A stretch of 64,000 nucleotides of DNA from positions 1 to 64,000 of the forward strand of contig JAEFAB010000069.1 in assembly GCA_016292095.1 (NCBI GenBank), given 5' to 3'. Of this stretch, positions 1 to 9,515 are shown piece after piece. The notes beneath the pieces were generated by a model. That model searched no databases. It was not told where the DNA came from and saw only the letters and a list, made by a program, of their open reading frames with translations. The translations under genes and the position numbers were made by a program. Source of the DNA: Eubacterium sp. Its GTDB lineage: Bacteria; Bacillota; Clostridia; Lachnospirales; Lachnospiraceae. Within the stretch, counting starts at the first letter, position 1. Each line of letters opens with the position of its first letter.

Positions 1-1
1 A

Positions 2-859
2 TTTGGCAGATTTGAAACAGCCAGAGGGGACAGAAAAGTCTCTGTGGAAATCAAATCCGTAAATCATAGATATTTGGAATTAGGAATTAAACTTCCTAAA
101 AAATTGAACTTTTTGGAAAGTAAAGTTCGAAATGAAATCAAGAAATTTATTGAACGCGGAAAAGTTGATGTCTTTATCACTTATGAGAACTTAGGTGAAG
201 GAAGCGAATGCGTTCGATATAATCATGTTTTGGCAAAAGAATACTTTGATGCATATTCTAAAATCAGTGAAGAGCTGGGCGTGGAAAATGACGTAAAGGC
301 TAGTTATATTATGAGAAGTCAGGATGTGATTACCATTGAAACCGCAGATGATGATGAAGAAATCATTGAAGCAATGGTTCTGGAAACTGTTGCCGGTGCG
401 GCAGAAAAACTGGTTGCTACACGTAGTGAAGAAGGCCGGCGTCTGAAGGAAGACTTGTTGGACAAATTAGATGTGATGTTCAATCATGTGAAGTTTGTTG
501 AAAGCAAATCTCCGGAAATTGTTTCTGAATATCGGGAAAAAATTACTGAAAAAATACAGTTGTTACTGGAAGATAATCAAATCGATGAAAGCCGTATTGC
601 ACAGGAAGTGGTTATGTATGCGGATAAGATTTGCGTTGATGAGGAAATTGTTCGCTTATACAGTCATATCAGCGGTATGAAGGAAGCTCTGGAAAAGGGT
701 GGCGTCATCGGAAGAAGACTGGACTTCATTGCGCAGGAAATGAACCGGGAAGCGAATACGACACTTTCCAAAACAACCAATGAGGAAATTGCCGATGTAG
801 CGATTGAAATTAAGACTGCCATTGAAAAAGTCAGAGAGCAGATTCAGAATATTGAATAA
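2..859 (+). CDS. yicC: YicC/YloC family endoribonuclease (5'-truncated by window edge)
   Basis: The frame is open from base 2, so the true start lies just outside the window; about six residues (the usual MIKSMTG-like start) are missing. The visible N-terminus FGRFETARGDRKV followed by SVNHRYLEL is the family's N-terminal signature, and the C-terminus IGRRLDFIAQEMNREANT is the conserved DUF1732 region. YicC/YloC proteins are about 290 residues and are reported to be RNA-cleaving enzymes; that activity is family knowledge. The stop lies 19 nt before the gmk start, and the yicC-gmk-rpoZ order is common in Firmicutes. A GTG at 44 could be mistaken for the start, but the conserved N-terminus continues upstream of it. 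Confidence 0.9.
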   Translation, partial: FGRFETARGDRKVSVEIKSVNHRYLELGIKLPKKLNFLESKVRNEIKKFIERGKVDVFITYENLGEGSECVRYNHVLAKEYFDAYSKISEELGVENDVKASYIMRSQDVITIETADDDEEIIEAMVLETVAGAAEKLVATRSEEGRRLKEDLLDKLDVMFNHVKFVESKSPEIVSEYREKITEKIQLLLEDNQIDESRIAQEVVMYADKICVDEEIVRLYSHISGMKEALEKGGVIGRRLDFIAQEMNREANTTLSKTTNEEIADVAIEIKTAIEKVREQIQNIE

Positions 860-878
860 AGTTTTTCAGGAGGAAAAG

Positions 879-1505
879 ATGAAAAGAGGAAAACTTTTAG
901 TTATTTCCGGATTTTCCGGAGTAGGAAAGGGAACAACTGTCAGAAAGATGGTTGAAGAATACGAAAAGTATAAGCTGTCCGTTTCAGCAACTACCAGAGC
1001 TCCAAGAGAGGGAGAAGTTCACGGAGAGCATTATTTCTTTGTGACCAAGGAACAGTTTGAACAGATGATTGTCGACAAGGAATTGCTGGAATATGCGGAA
1101 TTTGTTGGAAACTATTATGGTACACCAAAATCCTATGTGGAAGAAAATTTGGAAAAAGGGAACCATGTCATTCTGGAAATTGAATGTCAGGGAGCAGAAA
1201 TTGTAAAGAAATTGGTTCCGGAAGCGATTCTCGTATTTATCCTGCCACCTTCAGCAGAAGAGCTGAAAAACCGTCTGGTAGGAAGACAGTCCGAAGCACC
1301 GGAAGTGATTCAGAAACGATTGCTGAGAGCTGTTGAGGAAACAGAATACCTGAAAAATTATGAGTACTTTGTTATTAATGACCTTGTGGAAAACTGCATG
1401 GTAAATATTGATAAAATCATTGAAAATGACCATCCGCTTCTTGCTACAGAGGAGCAGATTGAAAACATTGTAACAGATATTAAGAAATTTGAGAAAGGAG
1501 AATAG
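879..1505 (+). CDS. gmk: Guanylate kinase
   Basis: Transfers phosphate from ATP to GMP (GDP synthesis) in the cytoplasm. The P-loop GFSGVGKGT is at residues 11-19, with Phe at the position usually occupied by Pro. The GMP-binding stretch SATTRAPREGEVHGEHYFF follows, and the length (208 aa) is normal. An upstream in-frame ATG at 804 would overlap yicC; I chose ATG 879 because AGGAGG (868-873) lies 5 nt ahead of it and the protein then starts with the expected MKRGKLLVISG. Stop and rpoZ start are 2 nt apart, so the two are co-translated. Confidence 0.97.
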   Translation: MKRGKLLVISGFSGVGKGTTVRKMVEEYEKYKLSVSATTRAPREGEVHGEHYFFVTKEQFEQMIVDKELLEYAEFVGNYYGTPKSYVEENLEKGNHVILEIECQGAEIVKKLVPEAILVFILPPSAEELKNRLVGRQSEAPEVIQKRLLRAVEETEYLKNYEYFVINDLVENCMVNIDKIIENDHPLLATEEQIENIVTDIKKFEKGE

Positions 1506-1507
1506 AT

Positions 1508-1747
1508 ATGTTACATCCATCTTATTCAGATTTAATGAAAGTAGTAAACAGTGAGGTTGAAGAAGGAGAACAGCCGGTAGTACAGAGTAGATACTCTATC
1601 GTTATGGCTACTTCTAAGAGAGCAAGACAGTTAATCGGTGGGGAAGACGCTTTAATCGATGAAGTAGAAGGCAGAAAGCCATTATCCATCGCAATTGATG
1701 AACTTTACAATTCAAAGTTCACAATCGTTGGGGATGATGAAGAATAG
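1508..1747 (+). CDS. rpoZ: DNA-directed RNA polymerase omega subunit
   Basis: The small omega subunit helps assemble RNA polymerase by chaperoning beta'. The 79 residues contain the family motif SRYSIVMATSKRARQLI and the acidic stretch DALIDEVEGRKPLSIAIDEL. The gene sits 2 nt after gmk with SD GAAAGGAG in the gmk tail. It is followed 10 nt later by rimO, so it belongs to the gmk operon. Confidence 0.95.
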   Translation: MLHPSYSDLMKVVNSEVEEGEQPVVQSRYSIVMATSKRARQLIGGEDALIDEVEGRKPLSIAIDELYNSKFTIVGDDEE

Positions 1748-1757
1748 GTTCAAATAA

Positions 1758-3083
1758 ATGAAAATTTTATTTATTTCGTTAGGCTGTGATAAAAATCTGG
1801 TTGATTCCGAGCATATGACCGGGCTGTTGCAAAAAGCCGGTTATGAATTTACCAATGATGAAACAGAAGCTGATATTATTATCATTAACAGTTGCTGTTT
1901 TATTAATGATGCCAAGGAAGAAAGTATTGAAACCATTTTTGAAATGGCAAAGTACAAGGAAGAAGGTTCCTGCAAGGCTTTGGTTCTGGCAGGATGTCTT
2001 GCACAGAGATACATTGATGAAATTGAGGAAGAAATTCCGGAGATTGATATCTGTATCGGTACGACGGCAATTGATAAAGTGGTGGAAGCCATTGATGAAT
2101 TTCTTCAGGAAAAGCATTTCATTAAGGAATTGGAAGATATTGATTTCCTTGCAGGGGCAGATGCACCGAGAAGTATGTCGGGAATCAGCAGTTATGCCTA
2201 TTTAAAAATTGCAGAAGGCTGTGATAAGCATTGCAGTTATTGTATTATTCCGAAGGTTCGCGGAAATTATCGAAGCGTACCAATGGAAAATTTGATTGCG
2301 GAAGCAAAAGAATTAGCTCAAAAGGGTGTGAAGGAACTGGTCCTTGTGGCGCAGGAAACAACCATGTACGGAAAAGATCTGTACGGTGAGAAATCCCTTC
2401 ACAAATTATTGAAAGAACTGGTAAAAATTCCGGAGATTTATTGGATCCGGATTTTGTACTGTTATCCGGAAGAGATTTATGACGAACTGATTGATACTAT
2501 GGCAGAAGAACCTAAAATCTGTCATTATCTGGACATTCCGATTCAGCATGCCCACGACCATATTTTAAGAAGAATGGGCAGACGGACATCCAATGAGCAG
2601 TTACGTTCCATTATTGAAAAACTTCGGGCGAAAATGCCTGATATTGTACTTCGTACAACATTTATTACCGGCTTCCCGGGAGAAACTCAGGAAGAACATG
2701 AAACGGTAATGGAATTTATCGATGAAATGGAATTTGATAGATTGGGCGTCTTTACATACTCTCCGGAAGAAAATACACCGGCTGCTCAAATGGATCATCA
2801 GATTGATGAGGCGGTGAAAGAAGAACGTCGCAACGAGATTATGGAACTCCAGCAGGAGATTGTTTTCGACAAAATGGATTCGATGATCGGAAAAGAGTTG
2901 TTGATGATGGTTGAAGGAAAAATCAGTGGCGAGAATGCTTATATCGGCCGAACCTATATGGATACGCCGGGAGTAGACAGTAACATTTTTGTGATTACAG
3001 ATGCCGAACTGATGACCGGAGATTTTGTAAAAGTCAAAGTAACAGGAACCAACGAGTATGATCTGATTGGCGAACCTGTTTAA
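1758..3083 (+). CDS. rimO: Ribosomal protein S12 methylthiotransferase RimO
   Basis: A radical-SAM methylthiotransferase that modifies a conserved Asp of ribosomal protein S12. The N-terminal UPF0004 domain begins with ISLGCDKNLVDSE, carrying the first cluster Cys (C10). The radical-SAM CxxxCxxC is CDKHCSYC at residues 155-162. A TRAM domain ends the 441-residue protein. SLGCDKN is typical of RimO, whereas MiaB usually has a different start, so RimO is preferred. The stop lies 10 nt before the pgsA start. Confidence 0.93.
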   Translation: MKILFISLGCDKNLVDSEHMTGLLQKAGYEFTNDETEADIIIINSCCFINDAKEESIETIFEMAKYKEEGSCKALVLAGCLAQRYIDEIEEEIPEIDICIGTTAIDKVVEAIDEFLQEKHFIKELEDIDFLAGADAPRSMSGISSYAYLKIAEGCDKHCSYCIIPKVRGNYRSVPMENLIAEAKELAQKGVKELVLVAQETTMYGKDLYGEKSLHKLLKELVKIPEIYWIRILYCYPEEIYDELIDTMAEEPKICHYLDIPIQHAHDHILRRMGRRTSNEQLRSIIEKLRAKMPDIVLRTTFITGFPGETQEEHETVMEFIDEMEFDRLGVFTYSPEENTPAAQMDHQIDEAVKEERRNEIMELQQEIVFDKMDSMIGKELLMMVEGKISGENAYIGRTYMDTPGVDSNIFVITDAELMTGDFVKVKVTGTNEYDLIGEPV

Positions 3084-3093
3084 TGGAGGAACT

Positions 3094-3624
3094 ATGAATT
3101 TACCAAATCAATTAACGATATTTCGCGTGTGTTGTGTTCCGTTTTTTGTATTATTTATGTTACTGAACACAATTCCGTACAACAATTATATAGCGGTGGC
3201 AATATTTATCATTGCCAGTATTACCGATTTTTTTGATGGCAGAATTGCCAGAAAACAAGGTCTGATTACTAATTTTGGAAAGTTTATGGATCCTTTAGCT
3301 GACAAACTGCTGGTTTGTGCCGCGTTGATTTGTATGGCAGGAACCATGATTCCAAAGTGGGTTGTCATTATTATTATTTCAAGAGAACTGTTTATCAGTG
3401 GTTTTCGAGCCATTGCTGCAGACCAGAACGTTGTTCTGGCAGCAAGTATGTGGGGAAAAGTAAAGACGACAGTACAGATGATTATGATTATCGTATTACT
3501 TGTCAATCTCCCATGGAAGTTTTTTGAAATTGTGGGAATAATTTTAATTTATGCGTCTATGGCATTGGCAATCATTTCGATGATTGACTATGTAGTTAAA
3601 AATATTCAAGTGTTGAAAAAGTAG
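3094..3624 (+). CDS. pgsA: CDP-diacylglycerol--glycerol-3-phosphate 3-phosphatidyltransferase
   Basis: A membrane enzyme making phosphatidylglycerol phosphate, the first committed step to PG. The CDP-alcohol phosphotransferase motif DxxDGxxARx8GxxxDxxxD is visible from DFFDGRIARKQG to GKFMDPLAD (residues about 41-66), with several hydrophobic segments across 176 residues. ATG 3094 is chosen over an in-frame ATG at 3067 because GGAGGA (3085-3090) precedes it and the mature start MNLPNQLTIFR is typical. Confidence 0.94.
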   Translation: MNLPNQLTIFRVCCVPFFVLFMLLNTIPYNNYIAVAIFIIASITDFFDGRIARKQGLITNFGKFMDPLADKLLVCAALICMAGTMIPKWVVIIIISRELFISGFRAIAADQNVVLAASMWGKVKTTVQMIMIIVLLVNLPWKFFEIVGIILIYASMALAIISMIDYVVKNIQVLKK

Positions 3625-3648
3625 ATGGTGAAAGAGGAGGAAATTGCA

Positions 3649-4929
3649 ATGTCTTACAAAGAACTGAGCAAGGAAGAACTGCAAAGCACATTAGAGGCTT
3701 TGAAAGAAAAGTACAATGAAATCTGTAAAATGAATGTAAATCTGGATATGTCCAGAGGAAAGCCGGGAGAAGATCAGTTAGACCTTTCCATGGGTCTTTT
3801 AGATGTATTCCATGGTGCTTCTGACTTAAAGTCCGAAACAGGATTAGATTGCAGAAATTATGGATTATTAGATGGTTTGCCGGAAGGAAAAAGAATGATG
3901 GCAGAAATTATGGGTGTAGACCCTGCTAATGTAATCATTTACGGTAATTCCAGCTTAAATATTATGTATGACACAGTTTGCAGATCTTATGCAGAAGGTG
4001 TAAACGGTTCTACACCATGGTGTAAACTGGATAAGATTAAGTGGTTATGTCCTGTTCCGGGATATGACAGACACTTCGCTGTAACAGAACATTTCGGAAT
4101 CGAAATGATTAATATTCCGCTTTATGAAGACGGTCCTGATATGGATATGGTTGAAAAGCTTGTTTCTGAAGATGCATCCATCAAAGGTATGTGGTGTATT
4201 CCTAAGTATTCCAACCCATCAGGTGCGGTTTACTCTGACGAAGTTGTTAAGAGACTTGCAGCATTAAAGCCTGCAGCGGAAGATTTCAGAATTTACTGGG
4301 ACAATGCTTACGTTGTTCACCATTTATATGAAGATAATCAGGCAGAAATCTTAAACATTTTGGAAGAATGTGAAAAAGCAGGAAATCCAAACATGGTTTA
4401 TGAATTTGCTTCTACATCAAAAGTTACTTTCCCTGGTGTTGGTGTCGCTGCCATGGCAACATCTGAAGAAAACCTGAAATTTGTAAAGGCACAGATGACA
4501 GTTCAGACAATTGGTCATGACAAATTAAATCAGTTAAGACATTATCGTTATTTCAAAAATTTAGATGGTGTAAAAGCTCACATGATGAAACATGCAGCTT
4601 TATTGAGACCAAAATTCCAGGCTGTATTGGATAAGTTTGATGCAGAACTTGCAGATGCTGATATTGCTACATGGACTCGTCCAACCGGAGGATATTTTAT
4701 TTCCTTAAACGTAATGGACGGATGTGCTAAGAAAGTTGTTCAGATGTGTAAGGATGCAGGAATGGTTCTTACCGGTGCAGGAGCTACTTTCCCATACGGA
4801 AAGGATCCTAAAGATTCTAACATTCGTATCGCACCATCATTCCCTACACCGGCTGAGTTGGAAAAGGCCAGTGAAATCCTTGTGGTATGTATCAAGATTG
4901 CTACAATCGAAAAAATGCTTAGTGAATAA
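3649..4929 (+). CDS. PLP-dependent aminotransferase, class Ic aspartate aminotransferase type
   Basis: A fold-type I aminotransferase of the group often annotated as aspartate aminotransferase Ic (Aminotran_MocR, PF12897). Visible features are MSRGKPGEDQLDLS near the N-terminus, the substrate-loop segment PKYSNPSGAVYS, and the PLP lysine in STSKVTFPG (about residue 258). ATG 3649 follows AGGAGG (3635-3640) by 8 nt; the ATG at 3625 has no SD. The 426-residue length fits. The amino-acid substrate is inferred from family, and a broader specificity is possible. A strong terminator follows at 4966. Confidence 0.82.
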   Translation: MSYKELSKEELQSTLEALKEKYNEICKMNVNLDMSRGKPGEDQLDLSMGLLDVFHGASDLKSETGLDCRNYGLLDGLPEGKRMMAEIMGVDPANVIIYGNSSLNIMYDTVCRSYAEGVNGSTPWCKLDKIKWLCPVPGYDRHFAVTEHFGIEMINIPLYEDGPDMDMVEKLVSEDASIKGMWCIPKYSNPSGAVYSDEVVKRLAALKPAAEDFRIYWDNAYVVHHLYEDNQAEILNILEECEKAGNPNMVYEFASTSKVTFPGVGVAAMATSEENLKFVKAQMTVQTIGHDKLNQLRHYRYFKNLDGVKAHMMKHAALLRPKFQAVLDKFDAELADADIATWTRPTGGYFISLNVMDGCAKKVVQMCKDAGMVLTGAGATFPYGKDPKDSNIRIAPSFPTPAELEKASEILVVCIKIATIEKMLSE

Positions 4930-4965
4930 TTTGGAAGATACATCTTATGATGAAATCTTTTGTGT

Positions 4966-4993
4966 AAAAGGACGCCTGAGGGCGTCCTTTTTG
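4966..4993 (+). terminator. Rho-independent terminator after the aminotransferase gene
   Basis: An 11-bp perfect stem AAAAGGACGCC / GGCGTCCTTTT closes a TGAG tetraloop and runs into a T5 tract. Confidence 0.93.
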
Positions 4994-5012
4994 CATTTTT
5001 AGGATGCTCAAG

Positions 5013-5098
5013 AAAAAGGACTGTCCGAAATAAGGGACATCTCTTTTTGGTATACTTTAGGAAAGTGATTTTTGCGATACAAATCCCTTGAAATCACT
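5013..5098. other. Intergenic inverted repeats upstream of recA
   Basis: Two inverted repeats lie in the 290-bp gap between the aminotransferase and recA. One (5013-5048) pairs TGTCC with GGACA, has imperfect flanks and is followed by T5, so it may be a second weak terminator. The other (5064-5098) pairs AGTGATTT with AAATCACT across a 19-nt loop. No gene or conserved frame is seen here; function unknown. Confidence 0.4.
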
Positions 5099-5146
5099 AT
5101 TGAATTATAGTAACATATTATATGTGTGATTTATGAGCGGTGAGTG

Positions 5147-5198
5147 TTGACAAGAAGGTAAAAATATATTATCATATGCATATACGAACATAAGTTCG
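5147..5198 (+). promoter_or_regulatory. recA promoter with LexA (SOS) box
   Basis: TTGACA (5147-5152), a 17-bp spacer and TATCAT (5170-5175) form a sigma-A promoter. CGAACATAAGTTCG (5185-5198) is a perfect match to the Firmicute LexA/DinR box CGAAC-N4-GTTCG and covers the expected transcription start region. LexA repression of recA is inferred from the site and from established biology of the family. Confidence 0.93.
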
Positions 5199-5218
5199 AT
5201 AAGCGAGAAAGGAATATT

Positions 5219-6286
5219 ATGATGAATAAAGAAGATAAGTTAAAAGCATTAGATGCAGCGATTGCTCAGATTGAAAGACAGCACGGAAAAGGCTCTGTTA
5301 TGAAGTTAGGAGACTCCGGAACAAAGATGAACGTTGAGACGATTCCTACCGGATCCTTGAGCTTGGATTTAGCGTTAGGACTTGGTGGTATTCCAAAAGG
5401 AAGAGTTGTGGAAATATACGGACCGGAATCCAGTGGTAAAACTACTGTAGCGCTTCATATGATTGCGGAAGTACAGAAAAGAGGCGGAGTGGCAGGTTTC
5501 ATTGATGCGGAACATGCATTGGACCCGGTTTATGCCAGAGCGATTGGTGTAGATATTGATAACTTATATATTTCACAGCCGGATTATGGTGAACAGGCAT
5601 TGGAAATTACAGAAACAATGGTTCGTTCCGGTGCGGTTGATATTATTGTAGTAGACTCAGTTGCTGCGTTGGTTCCTAAAGCTGAAATTGATGGCGATAT
5701 GGGAGACTCTCATATGGGACAGCATGCCAGACTGATGTCTCAGGCTCTGCGTAAATTAACAGGTATTATGAATAAAACAGGATGTACCGTAATCTTTATT
5801 AATCAGCTTCGAGAAAAGATTGGTGTGATGTTTGGAAATCCTGAAACCACTACAGGTGGTAGAGCATTAAAATTCTATGCCTCTGTTCGTCTGGATGTAC
5901 GTCGTATCGAGACATTAAAGGTTGCCGGAGAAATGGTAGGAAACCGTGCCCGCGTTAAAGTTGTAAAAAATAAGATTGCCCCACCATTTAAAGAAGCAGA
6001 ATTTGATATTACATTCGGTAAAGGAATTTCTAGAGAAGGAGATATCCTCGATCTGGCAGCTAACTGCGATGTTATTATGAAGAGTGGCGCCTGGTATGCT
6101 TACAATAACGAAAAAATTGGTCAGGGAAGAGAAAATGCGAAGAAGTATCTTTCTGAAAATCCAAAGATTATGGCAGAGATTGAAAATAAAGTGCGTGAAC
6201 ATTACGGACTTGGAGGAAGCGTTGATGTTGATTCCATTCCGGACGCTAAGCCAAATGCAGATGAGGACATTGCTCCGGTAGAATAA
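5219..6286 (+). CDS. recA: Recombinase RecA
   Basis: DNA-strand-exchange ATPase and SOS coprotease. Walker [10 protein letters not shown] lies at about residues 68-76, Walker B in [10 protein letters not shown], and the L2-region segment [20 protein letters not shown] is intact. The C-terminal acidic tail is short. Two adjacent ATG codons (5219, 5222) are both reachable from AGAAAGGA; the exact start is undecided. recX follows after 1 nt, and the SOS box upstream predicts damage induction of both. Confidence 0.98.
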   Translation: MMNKEDKLKALDAAIAQIERQHGKGSVMKLGDSGTKMNVETIPTGSLSLDLALGLGGIPKGRVVEIYGPESSGKTTVALHMIAEVQKRGGVAGFIDAEHALDPVYARAIGVDIDNLYISQPDYGEQALEITETMVRSGAVDIIVVDSVAALVPKAEIDGDMGDSHMGQHARLMSQALRKLTGIMNKTGCTVIFINQLREKIGVMFGNPETTTGGRALKFYASVRLDVRRIETLKVAGEMVGNRARVKVVKNKIAPPFKEAEFDITFGKGISREGDILDLAANCDVIMKSGAWYAYNNEKIGQGRENAKKYLSENPKIMAEIENKVREHYGLGGSVDVDSIPDAKPNADEDIAPVE

Positions 6287-6287
6287 T

Positions 6288-6893
6288 ATGATAGAAGTAA
6301 TTGAGGTTTTGCCGTATAAAAATCGATATAAGGTCTGTTTTTCGAACCATACAGAGGTCTTGATGAGTTTCAAGGAACTGAAAAAGAATCACTGTGAACA
6401 GGGAAATCTGTTGGATGAGGAACAGTGGAAAAATTTGATAGCCCATCTGATTTCCCGTGGAAGAGAACGAGCGTTATATCTTTTAGACCGTGCAGAATGT
6501 ACTGAAAAACAAATCAGAGATAAATTGGTAGCCGGATTTTATCCGGCTATCGTAATAGATGCAGTAATTGCATATTTAAAGGAATATAACATGATTAACG
6601 ATTTTCGTTATGCATGTCATTATATTGACTTTAAAAGAACTAAAAAGAGTAAACGTCAAATCCAGCAGGATTTGTTTATGAAGGGGATTTCTAAGGATAC
6701 AATCCAACAGGCTTTTGAGGAAACAGAATTTACAAATGATGATTCGATTTATAAAATTCTTGAGAAAAGGATTGGTCGTTATGATTTGGAAGATTTCAAT
6801 GACAGACGAAAATTGTACCAATATCTTTTAGGAAAAGGCTATTCATACAGTGAAGTGGAACAGGCGATTAGAACCATAGAAAAAGGCGAATAA
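6288..6893 (+). CDS. recX: Regulatory protein RecX
   Basis: RecX binds RecA filaments and modulates recombinase activity. The 201-residue protein is made of short helical repeats such as RALYLLDRAECTEKQIRDKL and a C-terminal RKLYQYLLGKGYSYSEVEQAI, as expected for three-helix repeats. The gene starts 1 nt after the recA stop with hardly any SD of its own, so translational coupling to recA is likely. Confidence 0.93.
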   Translation: MIEVIEVLPYKNRYKVCFSNHTEVLMSFKELKKNHCEQGNLLDEEQWKNLIAHLISRGRERALYLLDRAECTEKQIRDKLVAGFYPAIVIDAVIAYLKEYNMINDFRYACHYIDFKRTKKSKRQIQQDLFMKGISKDTIQQAFEETEFTNDDSIYKILEKRIGRYDLEDFNDRRKLYQYLLGKGYSYSEVEQAIRTIEKGE

Positions 6894-6987
6894 TTCTGTT
6901 TTGTGGAAAGGATATTTTCTACAAGATATGTGATTTTAAGATGTCGAAAGATACTAGATATTGTCGTAAGTTATCCGGTTAGATTAC

Positions 6988-7016
6988 TTGACATAACTAT
7001 GCCTTTCAAGTAAAAT
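6988..7016 (+). promoter_or_regulatory. Promoter of rny
   Basis: TTGACA (6988-6993), 17-bp spacer, TAAAAT (7011-7016). It lies 47 nt before the rny start. Confidence 0.75.
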
Positions 7017-7062
7017 ATAAATGTTGTATTGTACAATGAAAACTAAATAAGGAGGTGCTCCT

Positions 7063-8619
7063 GTGATAAGTTTGACACATGCTATACTTATATGCGTTGG
7101 AGTTTCCGTCCTTGTCGCAGTAATCAGTGTTTTGGTTGCTCTTAAAATCAGCAAAGGATCTGATGCAAAGAAGATTGGTTCTGCTGAAACCAGAGCAAGA
7201 GACATTATTGATGAAGCTATTAAGACAGCTGAATCAAAGAAGAAAGAAGCTCTTTTGGAAGCTAAGGAAGAAAACCTTAAGACAAAGAATGAGTTAGACA
7301 AGGAAATTAAGGAACGTAGAGCAGAAGTTCAACGCTATGAGAAACGAGTGCTTAACAAGGAAGAAGCAATTGACCGTAAGGCAGATGCCCTTGATAAGAA
7401 AGAAAACAGCATTAAAGCAAAAGAAGAAGCTTTAGCTGAGACTCAGGAAAAAGTAAACAAGTTAAGCGAACAACGACTACAGGAATTAGAAAGAATCTCT
7501 GGATTAACCTCCGAACAAGCAAAAGAATATTTATTAAAAACAGTTGAAGATGAAATGAAAATTGAAACTGCGAAGTTGGTAAAGGAATTGGAAGTTCGTG
7601 CACGCGAAGAAGCTGATAAAAAGGCTAAAGAAGTGATTGTGAATTCTATTCAGAAGTGTGCTACTGACCATGTTTCTGAATCAACAATTTCAGTAGTTTC
7701 GCTCCCTAATGATGAAATGAAAGGTAGAATTATCGGTAGAGAGGGTAGAAATATCAGAACTCTTGAATCATTAACCGGTGTTGACTTGATTATTGATGAT
7801 ACTCCGGAAGCGGTAGTTTTATCTGGTTTTGATCCGATACGTAGAGAAGTGGCAAGAATTGCTTTGGAAAAACTGATTGTTGACGGACGTATTCAGCCAA
7901 CCAGAATTGAAGAAATGGTTAATAAGGCGAAGAAGGAAGTTGAACAGACAATTCGTGAAGAAGGTGAATCTGCTACATTAGATGTCGGTGTACATGGAAT
8001 ACATCCGGAACTTGTTCGATTACTCGGAAAGATGAAGTTCAGAACAAGTTATGGACAGAATGCATTAAAGCATTCTATCGAAGTTGCACATTTATCAGGT
8101 TTGATGGCTGCAGAGCTTGGACTTGATGTTAGAATTGCAAAACGTGCCGGTCTTTTACATGATATTGGTAAAGCGGTCGACCATGAAATGGAAGGTACGC
8201 ATATCCAGTTAGGTGTTGACCTTTGTAGAAAATATAAAGAGTCAGCTACTGTAATTAATGCGGTCGAAGCACATCATGGTGATGTGGAACCGGAATCATT
8301 GATTGCATGTATTGTACAGGCTGCAGATGCGATTTCTGCTGCAAGACCGGGTGCAAGACGTGAAACATTAGAAACATATACAAACAGATTAAAACAGTTA
8401 GAAGACATTACAAATTCATTTGAGGGAGTGGATAAATCTTTTGCTATTCAAGCGGGTAGAGAGATTCGAGTTATGGTTGTACCGGAAAAGGTTAGCGATG
8501 CCGATATGGTATTGATGGCCAGAGAAATTTCTAAGCAGATTGAAGCTGAATTGGAATATCCGGGACAGATCAAAGTTAACGTTGTAAGAGAATCAAGAGC
8601 GATAGATTACGCAAAATAG
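7063..8619 (+). CDS. rny: Ribonuclease Y
   Basis: A membrane-anchored endoribonuclease that initiates mRNA turnover in Firmicutes. The order is one N-terminal transmembrane helix (residues about 4-27), a long Lys/Glu-rich coiled coil (about 35-190), a KH domain with [17 protein letters not shown], and an HD domain with catalytic HDIGKA at about residue 365. The protein is 518 residues. The start is GTG 7063, preceded by AAGGAGGT (7049-7056) at 6 nt. The SD lies in a small self-complementary stretch, GGAG-GTG-CTCC. A terminator follows at 8633. Confidence 0.97.
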   Translation: MISLTHAILICVGVSVLVAVISVLVALKISKGSDAKKIGSAETRARDIIDEAIKTAESKKKEALLEAKEENLKTKNELDKEIKERRAEVQRYEKRVLNKEEAIDRKADALDKKENSIKAKEEALAETQEKVNKLSEQRLQELERISGLTSEQAKEYLLKTVEDEMKIETAKLVKELEVRAREEADKKAKEVIVNSIQKCATDHVSESTISVVSLPNDEMKGRIIGREGRNIRTLESLTGVDLIIDDTPEAVVLSGFDPIRREVARIALEKLIVDGRIQPTRIEEMVNKAKKEVEQTIREEGESATLDVGVHGIHPELVRLLGKMKFRTSYGQNALKHSIEVAHLSGLMAAELGLDVRIAKRAGLLHDIGKAVDHEMEGTHIQLGVDLCRKYKESATVINAVEAHHGDVEPESLIACIVQAADAISAARPGARRETLETYTNRLKQLEDITNSFEGVDKSFAIQAGREIRVMVVPEKVSDADMVLMAREISKQIEAELEYPGQIKVNVVRESRAIDYAK

Positions 8620-8632
8620 AATCTATGTTTTT

Positions 8633-8660
8633 AAGGGAAATACATTTGTATTTCCCTTTT
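8633..8660 (+). terminator. Terminator after rny
   Basis: An 11-bp perfect stem AAGGGAAATAC / GTATTTCCCTT with ATTT loop, continuing into TT. Confidence 0.88.
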
Positions 8661-8664
8661 CTTA

Positions 8665-8673
8665 TGCTATAAT
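8665..8673 (+). promoter_or_regulatory. Extended -10 promoter of proC
   Basis: TGCTATAAT is a perfect extended -10 element 33 nt before proC; the -35 region is poor and overlaps the rny terminator. Confidence 0.65.
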
Positions 8674-8706
8674 AGTGCAAGCAATAAAATATTTGAGGAG
8701 GGTATT

Positions 8707-9498
8707 ATGGCTAAGATTGGATTTATTGGAATGGGTAATATGGGCTATGCAATTGCAAAAGGCCTGGTAAATAAAAATGAAGGTGAAATTGTATTTCATG
8801 ATCAGTCAGTAGAAAGAATGGAAAGTGTTGCGAAGGAATTAAATATTACATCTGTAAAAACAAACGGTGAAGTTTTGGCCGGTGCAAAATATGTTGTGTT
8901 GGCAATTAAACCACAAATGTTAGACACAGTTCTTTCAGAAATCGTTGGGGATGTTCAGGAGGAACATGTTTTTATTTCTCTTTGTCCGGGAATTACCATT
9001 GATTATTTGTCTGAAAGATTAAACACAAAGAAGATTGTACGTACGATGCCAAATACACCTGCATTGGTTGGTGAAGGAATGACAGGAGTATCTTATAAAG
9101 AAGGAAGCCTTGGAGCAGAGGAAGAACAGGTTGTGGAAGCAATCTTCACTGCTATCGGTAAAATGGGTGTTGTCGATGAAAAGTATATGAATGCTGTTGT
9201 ATGTGCCAGCGGAAGTTCTCCGGCATATGTGTTTATGTTTATGGAAGCCTTGGCAGACAGTGTTGTAAAATATGGAATGACTCGAAAAGATGCTTATAAA
9301 TTTGTGGCTCAGACAGTTCTTGGTTCGGCAAAATTAATGCTTGAAACAGAAAAGCATCCGGGTGAGTTAAAAGATATGGTTTGTTCTCCGGCAGGAACAA
9401 CAATCGCTGCTGTAGAAGCTTTGGAAAAAGCTGGATTAAGAAGTTCTTTATTTGATGCAACAACTGCATGTTATGAAAAAACAGCAGGAATGAAATAG
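8707..9498 (+). CDS. proC: Pyrroline-5-carboxylate reductase
   Basis: Final step of proline synthesis, reducing P5C with NAD(P)H. The Rossmann motif GFIGMGNMG is at the N-terminus and the substrate-binding stretch CASGSSPAYVFMFMEALAD is intact. The C-terminal helix contains LKDMVCSPAGTTIAAVEALE. The length of 263 residues is normal. SD GAGGAGG precedes ATG 8707. nudF follows within 20 nt. Confidence 0.96.
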   Translation: MAKIGFIGMGNMGYAIAKGLVNKNEGEIVFHDQSVERMESVAKELNITSVKTNGEVLAGAKYVVLAIKPQMLDTVLSEIVGDVQEEHVFISLCPGITIDYLSERLNTKKIVRTMPNTPALVGEGMTGVSYKEGSLGAEEEQVVEAIFTAIGKMGVVDEKYMNAVVCASGSSPAYVFMFMEALADSVVKYGMTRKDAYKFVAQTVLGSAKLMLETEKHPGELKDMVCSPAGTTIAAVEALEKAGLRSSLFDATTACYEKTAGMK

Positions 9499-9515
9499 TT
9501 TTGAGAGGTAAAACC

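Noticed and set aside
5915-6373. Long minus-strand frame over the recA 3' end (and similar antisense frames elsewhere)
   Set aside because: These lie opposite strongly conserved genes, lack SD sequences and show no family motif; they arise from codon bias on the sense strand.
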